The notes: a model not told the origin generated them from the letters alone. A stretch of DNA of 64,000 nt from CAWUFC02 sp963921335 (GCA_963921335.3 CAWUFC020000002.1:1550001-1614000), one strand, 5' to 3'. Positions 44,658 through 53,898 are shown, counted from the first letter of the stretch. Made by a program: numbers and translations.

Positions 44658-45566
44658 TTAAGAGTCCGAACCGAAACCCTTGCTAAAGGGGCTGTTGATC
44701 ACCGGGGCAATCTGAAAACGGATCGTCCATTCGGTACCCAGCGTATCCGGCTTGATCAGGGAGTATTGCGGCTCGAGCCGCAGCTTCCAGGGCGTAATGC
44801 CCCATCGCACTGTTTTGGTAATACCGAGACCAACCGGGAATGTGACCGCATCGTCACTGTCTGCTTTCCAGTCGATGCTAATAGTTGGCCCCATGCCCAG
44901 TGACCAGCCATTGCCCAGGTTTCTTCGAATAATGTACTGGATATCGGTTTGGCTGGTGTCGGCACGATCATCGTTGCCGGCCACCGAGTTCCAGTGTTGG
45001 GCGAGCACTCCGAGTGTCCACCGAGGGGAGGTATTGATCAGCATCAACGCCGGGCCGACTTGCCATTTATCCTGCCCAAGGCTGTCTTCGCTGGCGGTGG
45101 GAAACTTGAAGGTGGCACCTACTCCCCACACCGTACCTTCAACCTTATTGGGCCCATAAAAGGCCGCCATCTGAATATCACCCAAACCACTCTCATTGCC
45201 ATCGGTAGAGCCATCCCCATCGGGACTGAGGACGGGGGTACTGACATACGGAATGACCGGGCGCACCGCAAGAATTCGGCTGTAGTCTTTACCCACCGGT
45301 ACCGGCAGAAGTGGCTGAAAAAACGTGGTATTGGCCCAGCGCGGCCCGTTAAGAGCATCGCCGTCCAGTTGCTGCATATTGCTCTGCAGCACCAGCGACC
45401 AGAGACTGGTCAGGGGATTGTCCAAGCGGCGGCTGATCTCGTCCACGCTCATCTGAGAGATATCCGCGAAGGGGTCTTCACTGGAAACTGCGATTCCGGG
45501 AATAAGAGAAAACACCAGGCCAAAGAGTACATGGCGCACTAGGTACGTCGCATTGTGTTCAGTCAT
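44658..45566 (-). CDS. outer-membrane beta-barrel protein (MetA-type transporter-like)
   Basis: A 302-aa secreted protein with a signal peptide (LFGLVFSLIPGIAVSS) and a helical N-terminal region, then alternating strands with aromatic belts (WTLGVLAQHWNSVAGN, LRLEPQYSLI). It looks like the 'transporter' family of the MetA/neuromedin U type, barrel proteins of unknown substrate. It is convergent with the serine hydrolase and divergent from the Omp85-like gene, so it probably has its own promoter near 45566-45653. Confidence 0.6.
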   Translation of the reverse strand: MTEHNATYLVRHVLFGLVFSLIPGIAVSSEDPFADISQMSVDEISRRLDNPLTSLWSLVLQSNMQQLDGDALNGPRWANTTFFQPLLPVPVGKDYSRILAVRPVIPYVSTPVLSPDGDGSTDGNESGLGDIQMAAFYGPNKVEGTVWGVGATFKFPTASEDSLGQDKWQVGPALMLINTSPRWTLGVLAQHWNSVAGNDDRADTSQTDIQYIIRRNLGNGWSLGMGPTISIDWKADSDDAVTFPVGLGITKTVRWGITPWKLRLEPQYSLIKPDTLGTEWTIRFQIAPVINSPFSKGFGSDS

Positions 45567-45652
45567 GTTTTTGGAATGCTCCGAGAGTCCCGCTTGCGCC
45601 AGAACAGGTGCAATGCCACGATGACTCGTTAATCACACTAGCAGAATCGACG

Positions 45653-46849
45653 ATGAAACCCTACAAACTCGCTCTCTCCTTATTGATAGGCTGCAGCCTG
45701 TTAAGTCAGGCACAGATAACGGCGGTACAATTCACCGACCCGCTCGATGGTGCCTTCGACATGTCTGACTACCTGTCGGAAAACGCTTTCGGTTTTTTGC
45801 CCGTCCCGGTCATCATCACCGAGCCTGCCGTAGACGGTGGGCTCGGCGCCGTCGGTGTATTCTTTCGTGAGGATGAAGGTGCTGCGGCGGAGCGTAAAGA
45901 GGCCATGGCTACGGCAGAAAACGCCGGCGACTACCTGCTGCCGCCGAGTATTTTTGCGGGCTTTGGCATGTACACCGGCAACGATTCATGGATGCTTGGC
46001 GCAGGACATCTCGGCTTCTACAGAGACGGCAAACTTCGCTATCAGGGCGGCGGCGGTTACGGCAAACTCACCCTCGACTATTACAGCATCGCCGGCGTAG
46101 ACCTGGGTGAACCGGTCAGCATCGATACCGAAGCGGCAATGATCATTCAGAGTCTCAAATTTAAGATTGGACAGCTGCCGCTATTTATCGGCCCTAATCA
46201 GCGCTTTGTAGACGCGAAAGTGAATCCAGCCTCCTTCGGCGGCCTGTTACCGCCAGGCTTCCCACCCGAACTGGAAGAGGAATTGTTGAAGGCCTTGAAG
46301 CAGGACGTGACCCTGTCCAGCCTGGGTCTGGTTCTCGAATTCGATACCAGGAACAACGTCTTTACCCCAGAGAAAGGCCTGCACTATGAAGTTGAGTACC
46401 TCGCCTATCGCGACGAGTTCGCCAGCGACATTGACTACGACCTTTTCGTGCTGAGCGGCCTTCACTACTTTCCTATCAGCAAGACGTTCCGGGGCGGCGT
46501 CAGGTTGGCGGGCGAGCTGGCTGACAGTGACGAGGCACTGCCGGTGTTCGCACTACCCTACCTCAATATGCGCGGCATACCTGCTGCCAGGTACCAGGGC
46601 ACTCACGTCGGACTGATCGAAGCCGAGCTAACCTGGCAGTTCACACCTCGTTGGAGTGCGCTGGGTTTTGGTGGTGTCGGTCGCGCCGCGAATTCAAGCT
46701 CCGAGTTCAAGAATGCCGATAATCGCGAAACCTACGGTCTGGGTATGCGCTACGAAATCGCCAGGCGCTATGGCTTTCATGTGGGCATAGACATAGCCCG
46801 GGGGCCTGAAGACACCGTGTTCTATATTCAGGCAGGCTCTGCCTGGTAG
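45653..46849 (+). CDS. Omp85/BamA-like surface antigen barrel protein
   Basis: A 398-aa protein from ATG 45653 with a signal peptide (LALSLLIGCSLLSQAQ). The C-terminal half is a bacterial surface antigen/D15 barrel (SLGLVLEFDTRNNVFTPEKGLHYEVEY, then a RYQGTHVGLIEAELTWQFTPRWSALGFGGVGR motif), ending in Trp. The N-terminal 100 residues do not contain recognisable POTRA repeats, unlike BamA/TamA. A longer in-frame start at 45608 is not needed. A small self-complementary stem overlaps its 3' end before the NmrA-like gene 10 bases on. Role likely lipid or protein handling at the outer membrane; unproven. Confidence 0.78.
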   Translation: MKPYKLALSLLIGCSLLSQAQITAVQFTDPLDGAFDMSDYLSENAFGFLPVPVIITEPAVDGGLGAVGVFFREDEGAAAERKEAMATAENAGDYLLPPSIFAGFGMYTGNDSWMLGAGHLGFYRDGKLRYQGGGGYGKLTLDYYSIAGVDLGEPVSIDTEAAMIIQSLKFKIGQLPLFIGPNQRFVDAKVNPASFGGLLPPGFPPELEEELLKALKQDVTLSSLGLVLEFDTRNNVFTPEKGLHYEVEYLAYRDEFASDIDYDLFVLSGLHYFPISKTFRGGVRLAGELADSDEALPVFALPYLNMRGIPAARYQGTHVGLIEAELTWQFTPRWSALGFGGVGRAANSSSEFKNADNRETYGLGMRYEIARRYGFHVGIDIARGPEDTVFYIQAGSAW

Positions 46850-46859
46850 GAGCTAGTCC

Positions 46860-47759
46860 ATGAAAAAAGTAATGGTTGCCGGCGCCACCGGCTATCTCGG
46901 TAAATATGTGGTTCGCGCCTTTAGGCAGAGGGGCTACTGGGTCAGAGTGCTGACACGGGACAAGGAAAGACTGTTCCAGCCCGGGCCGTTCACTGCGCCC
47001 GCCCTGACCAGCGATGACATGGACGAGGTATTCGTCGGGGAAATCACGCAACCTGAGACACTGACCGGACTGATGGATGATATCGACATAGTGTTCTCCA
47101 GTGTCGGCATCTCGCGTCAACGGGATGGCCTGACCTTTGAGCAGGTGGACTACCAGTGCAATCGCAATTTAATCGACCTGTGCAAAACCAGCGGCGTGAA
47201 AACATTCGTCTATGTGTCCATGCAGGGCGCGGAAAACATCATGCAGCTGGCCATTACCCAGGCGCACGAAAGAGTGGTGGACGATCTCAAGGCAGCACCT
47301 CTGGACTACCGCATAGTGCGACCCTGCGGGTACTTCTCTGACATGGGTGTGCTGTATGACATGGCCGCCAAAGGCCGCTCTTTTCTGGTGGGTGCTGGCG
47401 AGAACCTGATGAACCCTATTCACGGTGCCGACCTGGCAGCAGTCTGCGTCGACACTGCGGAAGGAGAAGCGCTAGAAGTCGAAGCTGGCGGCCCCGACAT
47501 CATGACCCATCGGGAAGCTGCCGAACTCGCATTTACAGTAGTGGGCAAGGAACCCAAAATTCACGTGATACCCATGTGGCTGGCTCGTGGCCTGGCGAGG
47601 TTTATCGGCTTGCTGTCTACCCAGTTCGGTGACCTCGCAGACTTTATCGTGACCGCCGGAGAGATCGATGGGGTCGGCCCCAAGCGGGGCAGCACAAGCC
47701 TGCGCAGTTATTTCGAGTACCTGCACGAGCAGTCAGGCCGCACGAGCGCGAACTCTTAA
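46860..47759 (+). CDS. NmrA/NAD(P)-binding SDR-like reductase
   Basis: A 299-aa atypical SDR with the GATGYLGKYV cofactor motif, a divinyl-chlorophyllide-reductase/NDUFA9-like middle (SVGISRQRDGLTFEQVDYQCNRNLIDLCKTSGVK) and a C-terminal hydrophobic patch. The family includes redox sensors, quinone-complex assembly factors and the plant-type BciA reductase; nothing in this sequence settles which. It follows the Omp85-like gene by 10 bases and overlaps the convergent MFS gene by 27 bases at its end. Confidence 0.72.
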   Translation: MKKVMVAGATGYLGKYVVRAFRQRGYWVRVLTRDKERLFQPGPFTAPALTSDDMDEVFVGEITQPETLTGLMDDIDIVFSSVGISRQRDGLTFEQVDYQCNRNLIDLCKTSGVKTFVYVSMQGAENIMQLAITQAHERVVDDLKAAPLDYRIVRPCGYFSDMGVLYDMAAKGRSFLVGAGENLMNPIHGADLAAVCVDTAEGEALEVEAGGPDIMTHREAAELAFTVVGKEPKIHVIPMWLARGLARFIGLLSTQFGDLADFIVTAGEIDGVGPKRGSTSLRSYFEYLHEQSGRTSANS

Positions 47760-49001
47760 AGCCCAGATAAACACCAACAAGTTCAAAAAGCCAAACAGCA
47801 CGAAGGGGGCAGATGGTCCGACGCTACGGAACAACCAGCCACCGCCTGCGGTGCCCACCAGGATACCGATCGCACCAGCGACACCAAAGAAGCCAATGAC
47901 TGCACCGCGTCGCTCGGCAGGTGCCTGCTGGCCCACCAGGGCCTGTGAGCTGACAAAGGCTGAAATTTCCGCGACGCCCATGAGTCCCAGCAGGAAAAAT
48001 ACCCAGGTTTCGGTCGGGTCATCGACAAAGAAGATGGCCAGATACACCAACGCAGCGAGACCCGCAGCCATTGCGACAGCAGTGACCCGGGTCACCTTGT
48101 CGCTGATGTAGCCCATCAGCAGGCTGCCCACCATGGCACCCATCACGGTGGTCAACACTCTGGGCACGGCGAGGCTGCCCATCGCTTCGCTGGGTTGCAT
48201 GCCCAGCTGACCGGTGCCCCACTGCACCAGCCACAACCCCATAAAGGCACCGGTGACGGCAAGATCGCCCCGAGAGATGAAGGCTGCACCATAAGACAGT
48301 GCCACGCCAGGATCTCTCACTTCGGCCAGACCTTCCTTCAACAATTTGAGGATGGGCTCGCGTTGTTCACTAATAACTTTGCCTGCGGTGCTCGATAATC
48401 CAAACCAGGCCACGATAGCGGCGAACACGCCGAGACTGGCACCAACAGCAAAGGTCGCCTGCTGCGCGGCCGCTTCCGAGTATCCGTCTTTCACAAACAT
48501 GGCCGGCAAGACGCCTAAAATGGGCGGAATAAAGGCCCCCAGAGTAGCGATAAAGCCCTGCATACCATTGGCTTTGCCGCGGTCTTCGTCACTGGCGTAG
48601 TCTGCGATCACGGTGACCATCATGCCCACCATGGCGGCGCTGCCAAAGGCAATGATCAGCCGGTACAGCACCAGGTCGCTGACGGTTTCAGCATGGGGGT
48701 ACAGATAGAAACCCAGGCTGGTCAGTATCAGGCCAGTGGTATACACCACCGGTCGCCCGGCGCGGTCTGCCCAGATGCCGACCAGGCCCATGGCAAAGAT
48801 CAGCACCACCTCCTGCATAGCGCTCAGCATGCCGGTAACCGTCGCCTGATCACCGAAGGAAATGCCCATCACCTGCAGCACGCCGGGTTGCAGAACCGCC
48901 AGTGCACCAGCGTATCCGGAGGAGAAAAAAGCCACCACAAGGTAGGCGATCATGTGCCGCGGCTTCACGCCATCGGCCATATTTATTCCAAGAAAGCGCA
49001 T
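47733..49001 (-). CDS. MFS transporter
   Basis: A 12-helix major facilitator. Helix 1 is AYLVVAFFSSGYAGALAVLQPGVLQVMG, with the loop-2 motif GIWADRAGRPVVYT and the matching second-half loop GYISDKVTRVT. I give ATG 49001 as start; GTG 49010 and ATG 48980 are in frame and cannot be excluded. It is divergent from the epimerase-like gene at 49081, over a short region with a good sigma-70-like promoter for that gene. Substrate unknown. Confidence 0.85.
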   Translation of the reverse strand: MRFLGINMADGVKPRHMIAYLVVAFFSSGYAGALAVLQPGVLQVMGISFGDQATVTGMLSAMQEVVLIFAMGLVGIWADRAGRPVVYTTGLILTSLGFYLYPHAETVSDLVLYRLIIAFGSAAMVGMMVTVIADYASDEDRGKANGMQGFIATLGAFIPPILGVLPAMFVKDGYSEAAAQQATFAVGASLGVFAAIVAWFGLSSTAGKVISEQREPILKLLKEGLAEVRDPGVALSYGAAFISRGDLAVTGAFMGLWLVQWGTGQLGMQPSEAMGSLAVPRVLTTVMGAMVGSLLMGYISDKVTRVTAVAMAAGLAALVYLAIFFVDDPTETWVFFLLGLMGVAEISAFVSSQALVGQQAPAERRGAVIGFFGVAGAIGILVGTAGGGWLFRSVGPSAPFVLFGFLNLLVFIWALRVRARAA

Positions 49002-49014
49002 CACGCCCACTCAA

Positions 49015-49043
49015 TTGACTTAATGTTATATCTTTTATACATT
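49015..49043 (+). promoter_or_regulatory. sigma-70-like promoter before the epimerase/SDR/RCCR-like operon
   Basis: TTGACT (49015-49020) and TACATT (49038-49043) are spaced by 17 bases, ahead of the ATG at 49081. The -35 box is one mismatch from TTGACA and the -10 matches four of six positions. It would drive the unit 49081-51566, and it is within 15 bases of the divergent MFS start. Confidence 0.5.
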
Positions 49044-49080
49044 CAATCACCTTCCACAGGCAAGCAATCACACCTGAACA

Positions 49081-49944
49081 ATGAAAATACTGATCATGGG
49101 CACAGGCCATGTCGGCAAGGCCGTTGCCAAAACCTTACGCGAGCAGGGTCACACCGTTGCTGGAACAACCACCACGCCAGGCAAAGTAGCAGAGCTGCAA
49201 GCATTACTGGATGAGGTTCATGTCCTGAAAGGGGCCGAGGCAGATAAAGTCACTGCGGCAGCGGCTGGCTGCGACGTGGTGATTGCCACTGTGGCACCCA
49301 ACTGGAAAACCACCAACACACCTGAGGAGCGCGAAGCGCAATATAAAGAAGTGCTGGTAGACAGCTGCGCCAATGCTTCGGCGGCATGCCCCCGGGTCGT
49401 ATTCTGTTCGTCGTTTTCGGTTTACGGCGATGGCGGTGAAGGTGAGAGCCCCATCGATGAAGAAACTCCCACATCAAACCACGAAGAGCCCTCTTCAAAG
49501 TACTATCAACAAGCGGAGCAGGCTGCACTTCTCGGTGGTGCTGGCTGCGTGCTGCGCTTTCCCGACATGTACGGCGCACCGGGGGACATGACCTACCCAG
49601 ATCGGGTGCGTGCCAGCCATGATTACTTTGGCGGCAAGGCCATCTTCAGTGAAGATGCACCGCTTTACGCGATACACGTTGATGATGTGGTCTCAGCGAT
49701 CTGTCATGTTGTCGAAGAGAACCTGGAAGGTACTTTCAATGTTTGCGACAACGACACGGTACCTCACAGTAACAAGGTGGTCTTCGACGCCATCTGCGCA
49801 GCGGAGGGGCTGGAACCACTGGTCTTCCTGAACCAGATCAAGGCGCCTCTTCGGAAAATTTCGGCGCAAAAACTTTACGATAGCGGCTATCGGGTAAAGC
49901 ACGGCGACCCCAACGCCGATGTCGTGGCTAGTCACGGAGCGTAA
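49081..49944 (+). CDS. NAD-dependent epimerase/dehydratase-like protein
   Basis: A 287-aa extended-SDR-like protein with the cofactor motif MGTGHVGKAVAKTL, a FCSSFSVYGDGGE stretch (Ser at the usual place) and a YYQQAEQAAL segment replacing the usual YxxxK (Tyr present, Lys absent). So the catalytic lysine may be missing and activity is uncertain. It opens the operon with the SDR at 49947 (2-base gap) and the RCCR-like protein. Substrate unknown. Confidence 0.76.
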   Translation: MKILIMGTGHVGKAVAKTLREQGHTVAGTTTTPGKVAELQALLDEVHVLKGAEADKVTAAAAGCDVVIATVAPNWKTTNTPEEREAQYKEVLVDSCANASAACPRVVFCSSFSVYGDGGEGESPIDEETPTSNHEEPSSKYYQQAEQAALLGGAGCVLRFPDMYGAPGDMTYPDRVRASHDYFGGKAIFSEDAPLYAIHVDDVVSAICHVVEENLEGTFNVCDNDTVPHSNKVVFDAICAAEGLEPLVFLNQIKAPLRKISAQKLYDSGYRVKHGDPNADVVASHGA

Positions 49945-49946
49945 CC

Positions 49947-50740
49947 ATGAGCAGTGTTGTCATCACCGGTTCCAGCAAGGGTATTGGCCTGGGACTGGCC
50001 AGGGAGTTCGCCGATCGGGGCCACGAGGTGATGATCACCGGCAGCAACCAGTCCAGCGTCGACGAGGCGCTCGGCAAACTTGAGGGATTGGACCAGGTCA
50101 AGGGTATCGCTTGCGATGTAACCGATGCCGGCCAGGTGCAGGCCCTCTGGGATGCAGCCGCCGCCGCTTTCGGCAAGGTCGATATCTGGATCAATAACGC
50201 AGGTTTGGCTCGAACAGTATGGTCGGTAACCGATACCCCCGATGACCAGATCGCACAAATGATCACCAGTAACCTGCTCGGCACCACTTATGGCAGCAAA
50301 GTAGCGATTCGAGGCATGCAGGCCCAGGGCCACGGCAAGCTGTTAAACATGCTGGGGGCGGTTCCGATGGTGAATTCTTTCCAGGTATGGGTGTGTACGG
50401 TAGCACCAAGCGCGGCATGGATTACCTGACCGATGCACTGGTCAAAGAAAATGCCGACAACAATCTGATCATCGGCAAGATTCGCCCCGGCATGATTATT
50501 ACCGAGGGCGTGATTCGAGAGATAAGGGAAGACCCCGCCAACTTCGAAGCCAGCCGCAAAAGCATGAACGTACTCTGCGACACCGTGGAAACCGTAGCTC
50601 CATTTCTCGCTGATGAAATCCTCGCCTGTGAAAAAAGTGGCAGCAAGATCCGCTGGCTCACCGGCGGCAAGATTGGCAAGCGCATGATGATGGCGCGTTT
50701 CAAACCCGTACCAGACAAATTCGAGCAATTCGGTCTGTAA
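49947..50740 (+). pseudogene. SDR, frameshifted at a G5 run
   Basis: An N-terminal frame (ATG 49947, TGSSKGIGLGLAREFADRG and INNAGLAR) loses sense after NML at the five-G run 50354-50358. The neighbouring frame resumes with GGGSDGEFFPGMGVYGSTKRGMDYL, which contains the catalytic YGSTK, and runs to 50740. One more G in the run restores a 264-aa classical SDR. It lies between the epimerase-like gene and the RCCR-like gene. The break could be real slippage or sequence error; I favour error because other homopolymers in this window show the same. Confidence 0.8.
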
Positions 50741-50762
50741 CAAGCAGCAGGAGTCACCCGTA

Positions 50763-51566
50763 GTGAGCGCAGATACCAAAACCATCGACCAGTTCCTGGC
50801 CGAGAACCCCGACGTTGATGTCAGCAAAGCCTGGGAGCGCTGCTGGGGCACCCTGGCCGCGATCAAGGAACGCATTTCAAAGCGCTTCCCCGAGCTGACA
50901 CTCGACCCGGACTGTGAGGGACGCGAGTACTACACGTCGCCTAACGGCGAGTTTGAAGGCTCCATGCAGGCCTGGAGCGGCCCCGGCTGTGACTGGCTGG
51001 TGAACTCCTGGTTAGGCAATCGCAAGGCCAGCATTCTCGACATGAATGCAACTGCCTTCCTGGATCAGCAAACTGATGTGCCTCATTTTGTGATGGTATT
51101 CGGCACCATACCCAAGCTGTTCTTTTACTTTGACTTCACCCCGCGCGCCAATCTGATGACAGATCCGGATTACCTTGAGAAGTACTACGAGCCGATCAAC
51201 GAACGCTACCTTGAGCTGCGCGGCCACCCCAACTTCCAATGGTCCGTTAGTCACGGCACCTACATGCGCAGCCTGACCAACCCCTCAACCCAGAGCCTGA
51301 TGGGTGATCTTACCGATGCCAATATCGACATCCTCGAGGCCTACGCATGGGACATGCTGGATACTTGGGAGGGCTGGCTCGACCAGGCCACACCGATACC
51401 GGAGGAACGTCGTCGCGAGCAGTTATTGTATGACTTCACCGTTCGCCGCCTGGGCTACGAACTCGATCCGATGAACAAGCTCGCAGTCCAGGTCTTCGGA
51501 GAAGATAAAGTGGACGAAATGTTGAACGTTCGTATGGGAGCTGCACAAATGGCGAAAAAGCTGTAA
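50763..51566 (+). CDS. red chlorophyll catabolite reductase/bilin-reductase-like protein
   Basis: A 267-aa soluble protein from GTG 50763 (ribosome site GGAG upstream). By memory it aligns over most of its length with plant red chlorophyll catabolite reductase (RCCR): TSPNGEFEGSMQAWSGPG, WLVNSWLGNRKASILDMN, FYFDFTPRANLMTDPDYLEKYYEP and the end region RRLGYELDPMN with FGEDKV. RCCR belongs to the ferredoxin-dependent bilin reductase fold. By my alignment the plant Asp291 is kept (LD in YELDPMN) while the Glu154 position is Val (PHFVMVF), so the reaction may differ. It follows the SDR by 22 bases and is operonic with it. Substrate in this organism unknown. Confidence 0.6.
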   Translation: MSADTKTIDQFLAENPDVDVSKAWERCWGTLAAIKERISKRFPELTLDPDCEGREYYTSPNGEFEGSMQAWSGPGCDWLVNSWLGNRKASILDMNATAFLDQQTDVPHFVMVFGTIPKLFFYFDFTPRANLMTDPDYLEKYYEPINERYLELRGHPNFQWSVSHGTYMRSLTNPSTQSLMGDLTDANIDILEAYAWDMLDTWEGWLDQATPIPEERRREQLLYDFTVRRLGYELDPMNKLAVQVFGEDKVDEMLNVRMGAAQMAKKL

Positions 51567-51608
51567 GGACTTGTCATATACTGCTGGTGATAATAAGAGG
51601 AATAGCAC

Positions 51609-53108
51609 ATGCGCGCACCAGTCCAACTTCTAATGTTCCTAGCTCTGTTTACGCTGGCAGCATGCAGCGACGATGACGGCGGCGGTCTGGAACCGCAAAC
51701 ACAAGAGCGACCGACACTTTTAGCAATTGCGGATCCAACTGTGAGTCCGGCGCCGGCCATCGGAGAGCTTCTGGACCTGGGCACTATCGACCTGGCGAGC
51801 AAAGGCTACACTGAACAAGAATACTTCCTCTCAGGTACCGCCACTTCGTTTATCAATGTGAATGAATTACTTTCGGATGGTTTCTGGGAAGCAGAGCCAG
51901 GCGAGCAAGCGGAATACTCCACAAGAGCAATCGTTCGGCGTCCCGCCAATTCTGCAGATTTCAATGGCACTGTGCTGGTGGAATGGATGAATGTGTCCGC
52001 CGGTTTCGATAGCACGCCTGAATGGAACAACCTGCATGTTGAGTTGCTGCGACAAGGCTATGTATGGGTAGGGGTGACTGCGCAGCTGGTAGGTATCGAA
52101 GGCCGAGAAGATGCCCTGGTTCCCTTCCACCTTAAGAGCATTAATCCAGATCGATATGAATCGCTGAGCCATCCTGGTGACAGTTGGTCTTACGACATTT
52201 TTTCACAGCTCGCTGAGGCTCTGCGTAATCCAGGTGAAGTAGACATGCTGAATGGTATGCAGGCCGAGCGGCTGATAGCGGCAGGTGAATCACAGTCGGC
52301 CTTCTATATGACCACCTACGTGAATGCGATTCACCCTCTCTATAACGCCTATGATGCCTACATTATTCATAGCCGAGGTGAATATGCTTCTGCGTTAGCG
52401 CAGCCGCCACAGGTGAGCATTCCTGCACCGGAGCAAGTCCTGATTCGAACCGATCTTGATGTCCCTGTGTGGACGTTCCAGGCTGAAACAGATGTACTCA
52501 GAGAGACGCTGAACTCTGTGACAGTTCGGCAGGAAGATACTGAACTGCTGCGTTTTTGGGAGGCAGCCGGTACGGCACATGCTGATAGATATACACTGGG
52601 TGCCGGCAACGACGATCCTGGAGATGACCCTTCTTATGCAGCCATCACCGAGGAGCGCTTCGTGCAGGGCTTTATCGAGTGTGATTTCCCGTTCAATTCA
52701 GGCCCAATGCACTTTATCTTCAAAGCCGGGCTTCGCCAGCTGAACCAGTGGCTGATCGACGGCACACCGATGCCTTCTGCACCTTACCTGGAGGTCTCAG
52801 ATGATCAATCTATGTTTGTGCTCGATGACCAAGGCAACGTGTTGGGGGGTGTTCGAACACCCTATGTAGATGCCCCTGCTGCAGTACTGTCAGGTCTCGG
52901 TCAGACCGGTGGCAGCTTTTGCGGCCTATTTGGCACAACTAGACTATTTACTGCTGAGGAGATGGCGGCGCTCTATGTAGACGAAACGGGGTATGTTGAA
53001 GCTGTGACAGCTTCAGCCAATGCCGCTGTGGACGCTGGCTTTTTGCTGCCTGAAGACGCAGAACTGATTATTCAATGGGCTCCTGAACAGTGGCGCAGCG
53101 CGCCCTGA
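51609..53108 (+). CDS. alpha/beta-hydrolase domain lipoprotein (Abhydrolase_10 type)
   Basis: A 499-aa lipoprotein with lipobox LAAC (C19) and a large alpha/beta hydrolase-like domain. The nucleophile elbow is GESQS (S228), with the TVLVEWMNVSAGFD motif usual in this family, and a His in EAAGTAHADRY as a candidate catalytic residue. The mature form would be anchored to a membrane on the periplasmic side. Substrate unknown. Its last 41 bases overlap the convergent sulfotransferase gene. Confidence 0.72.
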   Translation: MRAPVQLLMFLALFTLAACSDDDGGGLEPQTQERPTLLAIADPTVSPAPAIGELLDLGTIDLASKGYTEQEYFLSGTATSFINVNELLSDGFWEAEPGEQAEYSTRAIVRRPANSADFNGTVLVEWMNVSAGFDSTPEWNNLHVELLRQGYVWVGVTAQLVGIEGREDALVPFHLKSINPDRYESLSHPGDSWSYDIFSQLAEALRNPGEVDMLNGMQAERLIAAGESQSAFYMTTYVNAIHPLYNAYDAYIIHSRGEYASALAQPPQVSIPAPEQVLIRTDLDVPVWTFQAETDVLRETLNSVTVRQEDTELLRFWEAAGTAHADRYTLGAGNDDPGDDPSYAAITEERFVQGFIECDFPFNSGPMHFIFKAGLRQLNQWLIDGTPMPSAPYLEVSDDQSMFVLDDQGNVLGGVRTPYVDAPAAVLSGLGQTGGSFCGLFGTTRLFTAEEMAALYVDETGYVEAVTASANAAVDAGFLLPEDAELIIQWAPEQWRSAP

Positions 53109-53898
53109 AGGCTGCCAGTTTCTCTTCGAAATCGGGCACATCCGAAGTCAACTGATCGAGTCGCTGGCCTGCCATCTGGTAAAGAGCCAGGTCCATCGCA
53201 TTCTCGTCAATTACCTGCTGCTGCAGCTCTTCTAGCTTCTCCAGCACGTGACTTACCCGAGCGGCCGTTGAAGAAGGGCGCTCAACATCACTCACATTCT
53301 GGCGCCGGTAGCTCAAATCCAACTCAGGCAATCGGCTACCCAGGTGGTGCTCGATCACTACCATAAACTCATCGTAGCGATCCACAACACCCACAAGCGG
53401 CAGTTCTTTTAATCGTCGCAAGGCTTGCTGCAGAATATTGAAGCTTAGCGGATTTCGATTGCCAGCGTGAAACTTGCCACTGACAAACAAGGTCTGGTTG
53501 TTGCGGATCGTGCGCGATACCCCCATCTGCATCCGCCAGGCCACATACTCCTTAAAATCGTACTTCTTTGCCGCCAGCGCTCCAGGGGACTGAGTGTTCT
53601 GGCGACGCTCAAATTCGTAGACCGAAGTGATACGTTCCAGTGGATGGCGCAAGATATAGATTGGGATAATCTCAGTATCAGCAATTTCGGGCAGTGGGAA
53701 GGGCATGTGATGACTGGACAGGGCGACCAGTTCAGGCTGCGCCTCAAGTATGCCACAAACCGCTTCCTCTCGGTCCTGCTTCATCAGCTCATCATCGCGA
53801 TGATCGAGAAACTGATCGCCAAAACTGCGCTGCAGACTCCAATCTAGGGTGGTGCCTGCATTCTTAAAAATATGGGAATGGGCAATGACTGTTCTCAT
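53068..53898 (-). CDS. sulfotransferase-family protein
   Basis: A 276-aa protein with the PAPS-binding P-loop-like start (HSHIFKNAGTTLDWSLQ) and the 3'-phosphate segment (ILRHPLERITSVYEF), both hallmarks of the membrane-type sulfotransferase/sulfotransferase_2 fold. It may sulfate a sugar, lipid or small molecule. Its ATG overlaps the VOC stop (ATGA), so it is the last gene of a unit with a VOC protein and a 2-hydroxyacid dehydrogenase, an odd context for such an enzyme. Convergent overlap of 41 bases with the lipoprotein hydrolase. Confidence 0.76.
   Translation of the reverse strand: MRTVIAHSHIFKNAGTTLDWSLQRSFGDQFLDHRDDELMKQDREEAVCGILEAQPELVALSSHHMPFPLPEIADTEIIPIYILRHPLERITSVYEFERRQNTQSPGALAAKKYDFKEYVAWRMQMGVSRTIRNNQTLFVSGKFHAGNRNPLSFNILQQALRRLKELPLVGVVDRYDEFMVVIEHHLGSRLPELDLSYRRQNVSDVERPSSTAARVSHVLEKLEELQQQVIDENAMDLALYQMAGQRLDQLTSDVPDFEEKLAAFRARCATVQEPIE

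Noticed and set aside
46829..46845. CAGGCAG/CTGCCTG stem with 3-base loop at the end of the Omp85-like gene
   Set aside because: It lies inside the coding end and lacks a T run, so no terminator claim is made; it may be a chance stem.
46860..47759. Chlorophyll-biosynthesis (BciA) role for the NmrA-like protein, paired with the RCCR-like gene
   Set aside because: The similarity is to a broad SDR group, no other photosynthetic pigment gene is present, and the two genes are in different units.
50354..50358. Programmed frameshift in the SDR gene
   Set aside because: There is only a G5 run without a downstream stimulatory structure that I can see, and similar breaks occur at other homopolymers, so error is simpler.
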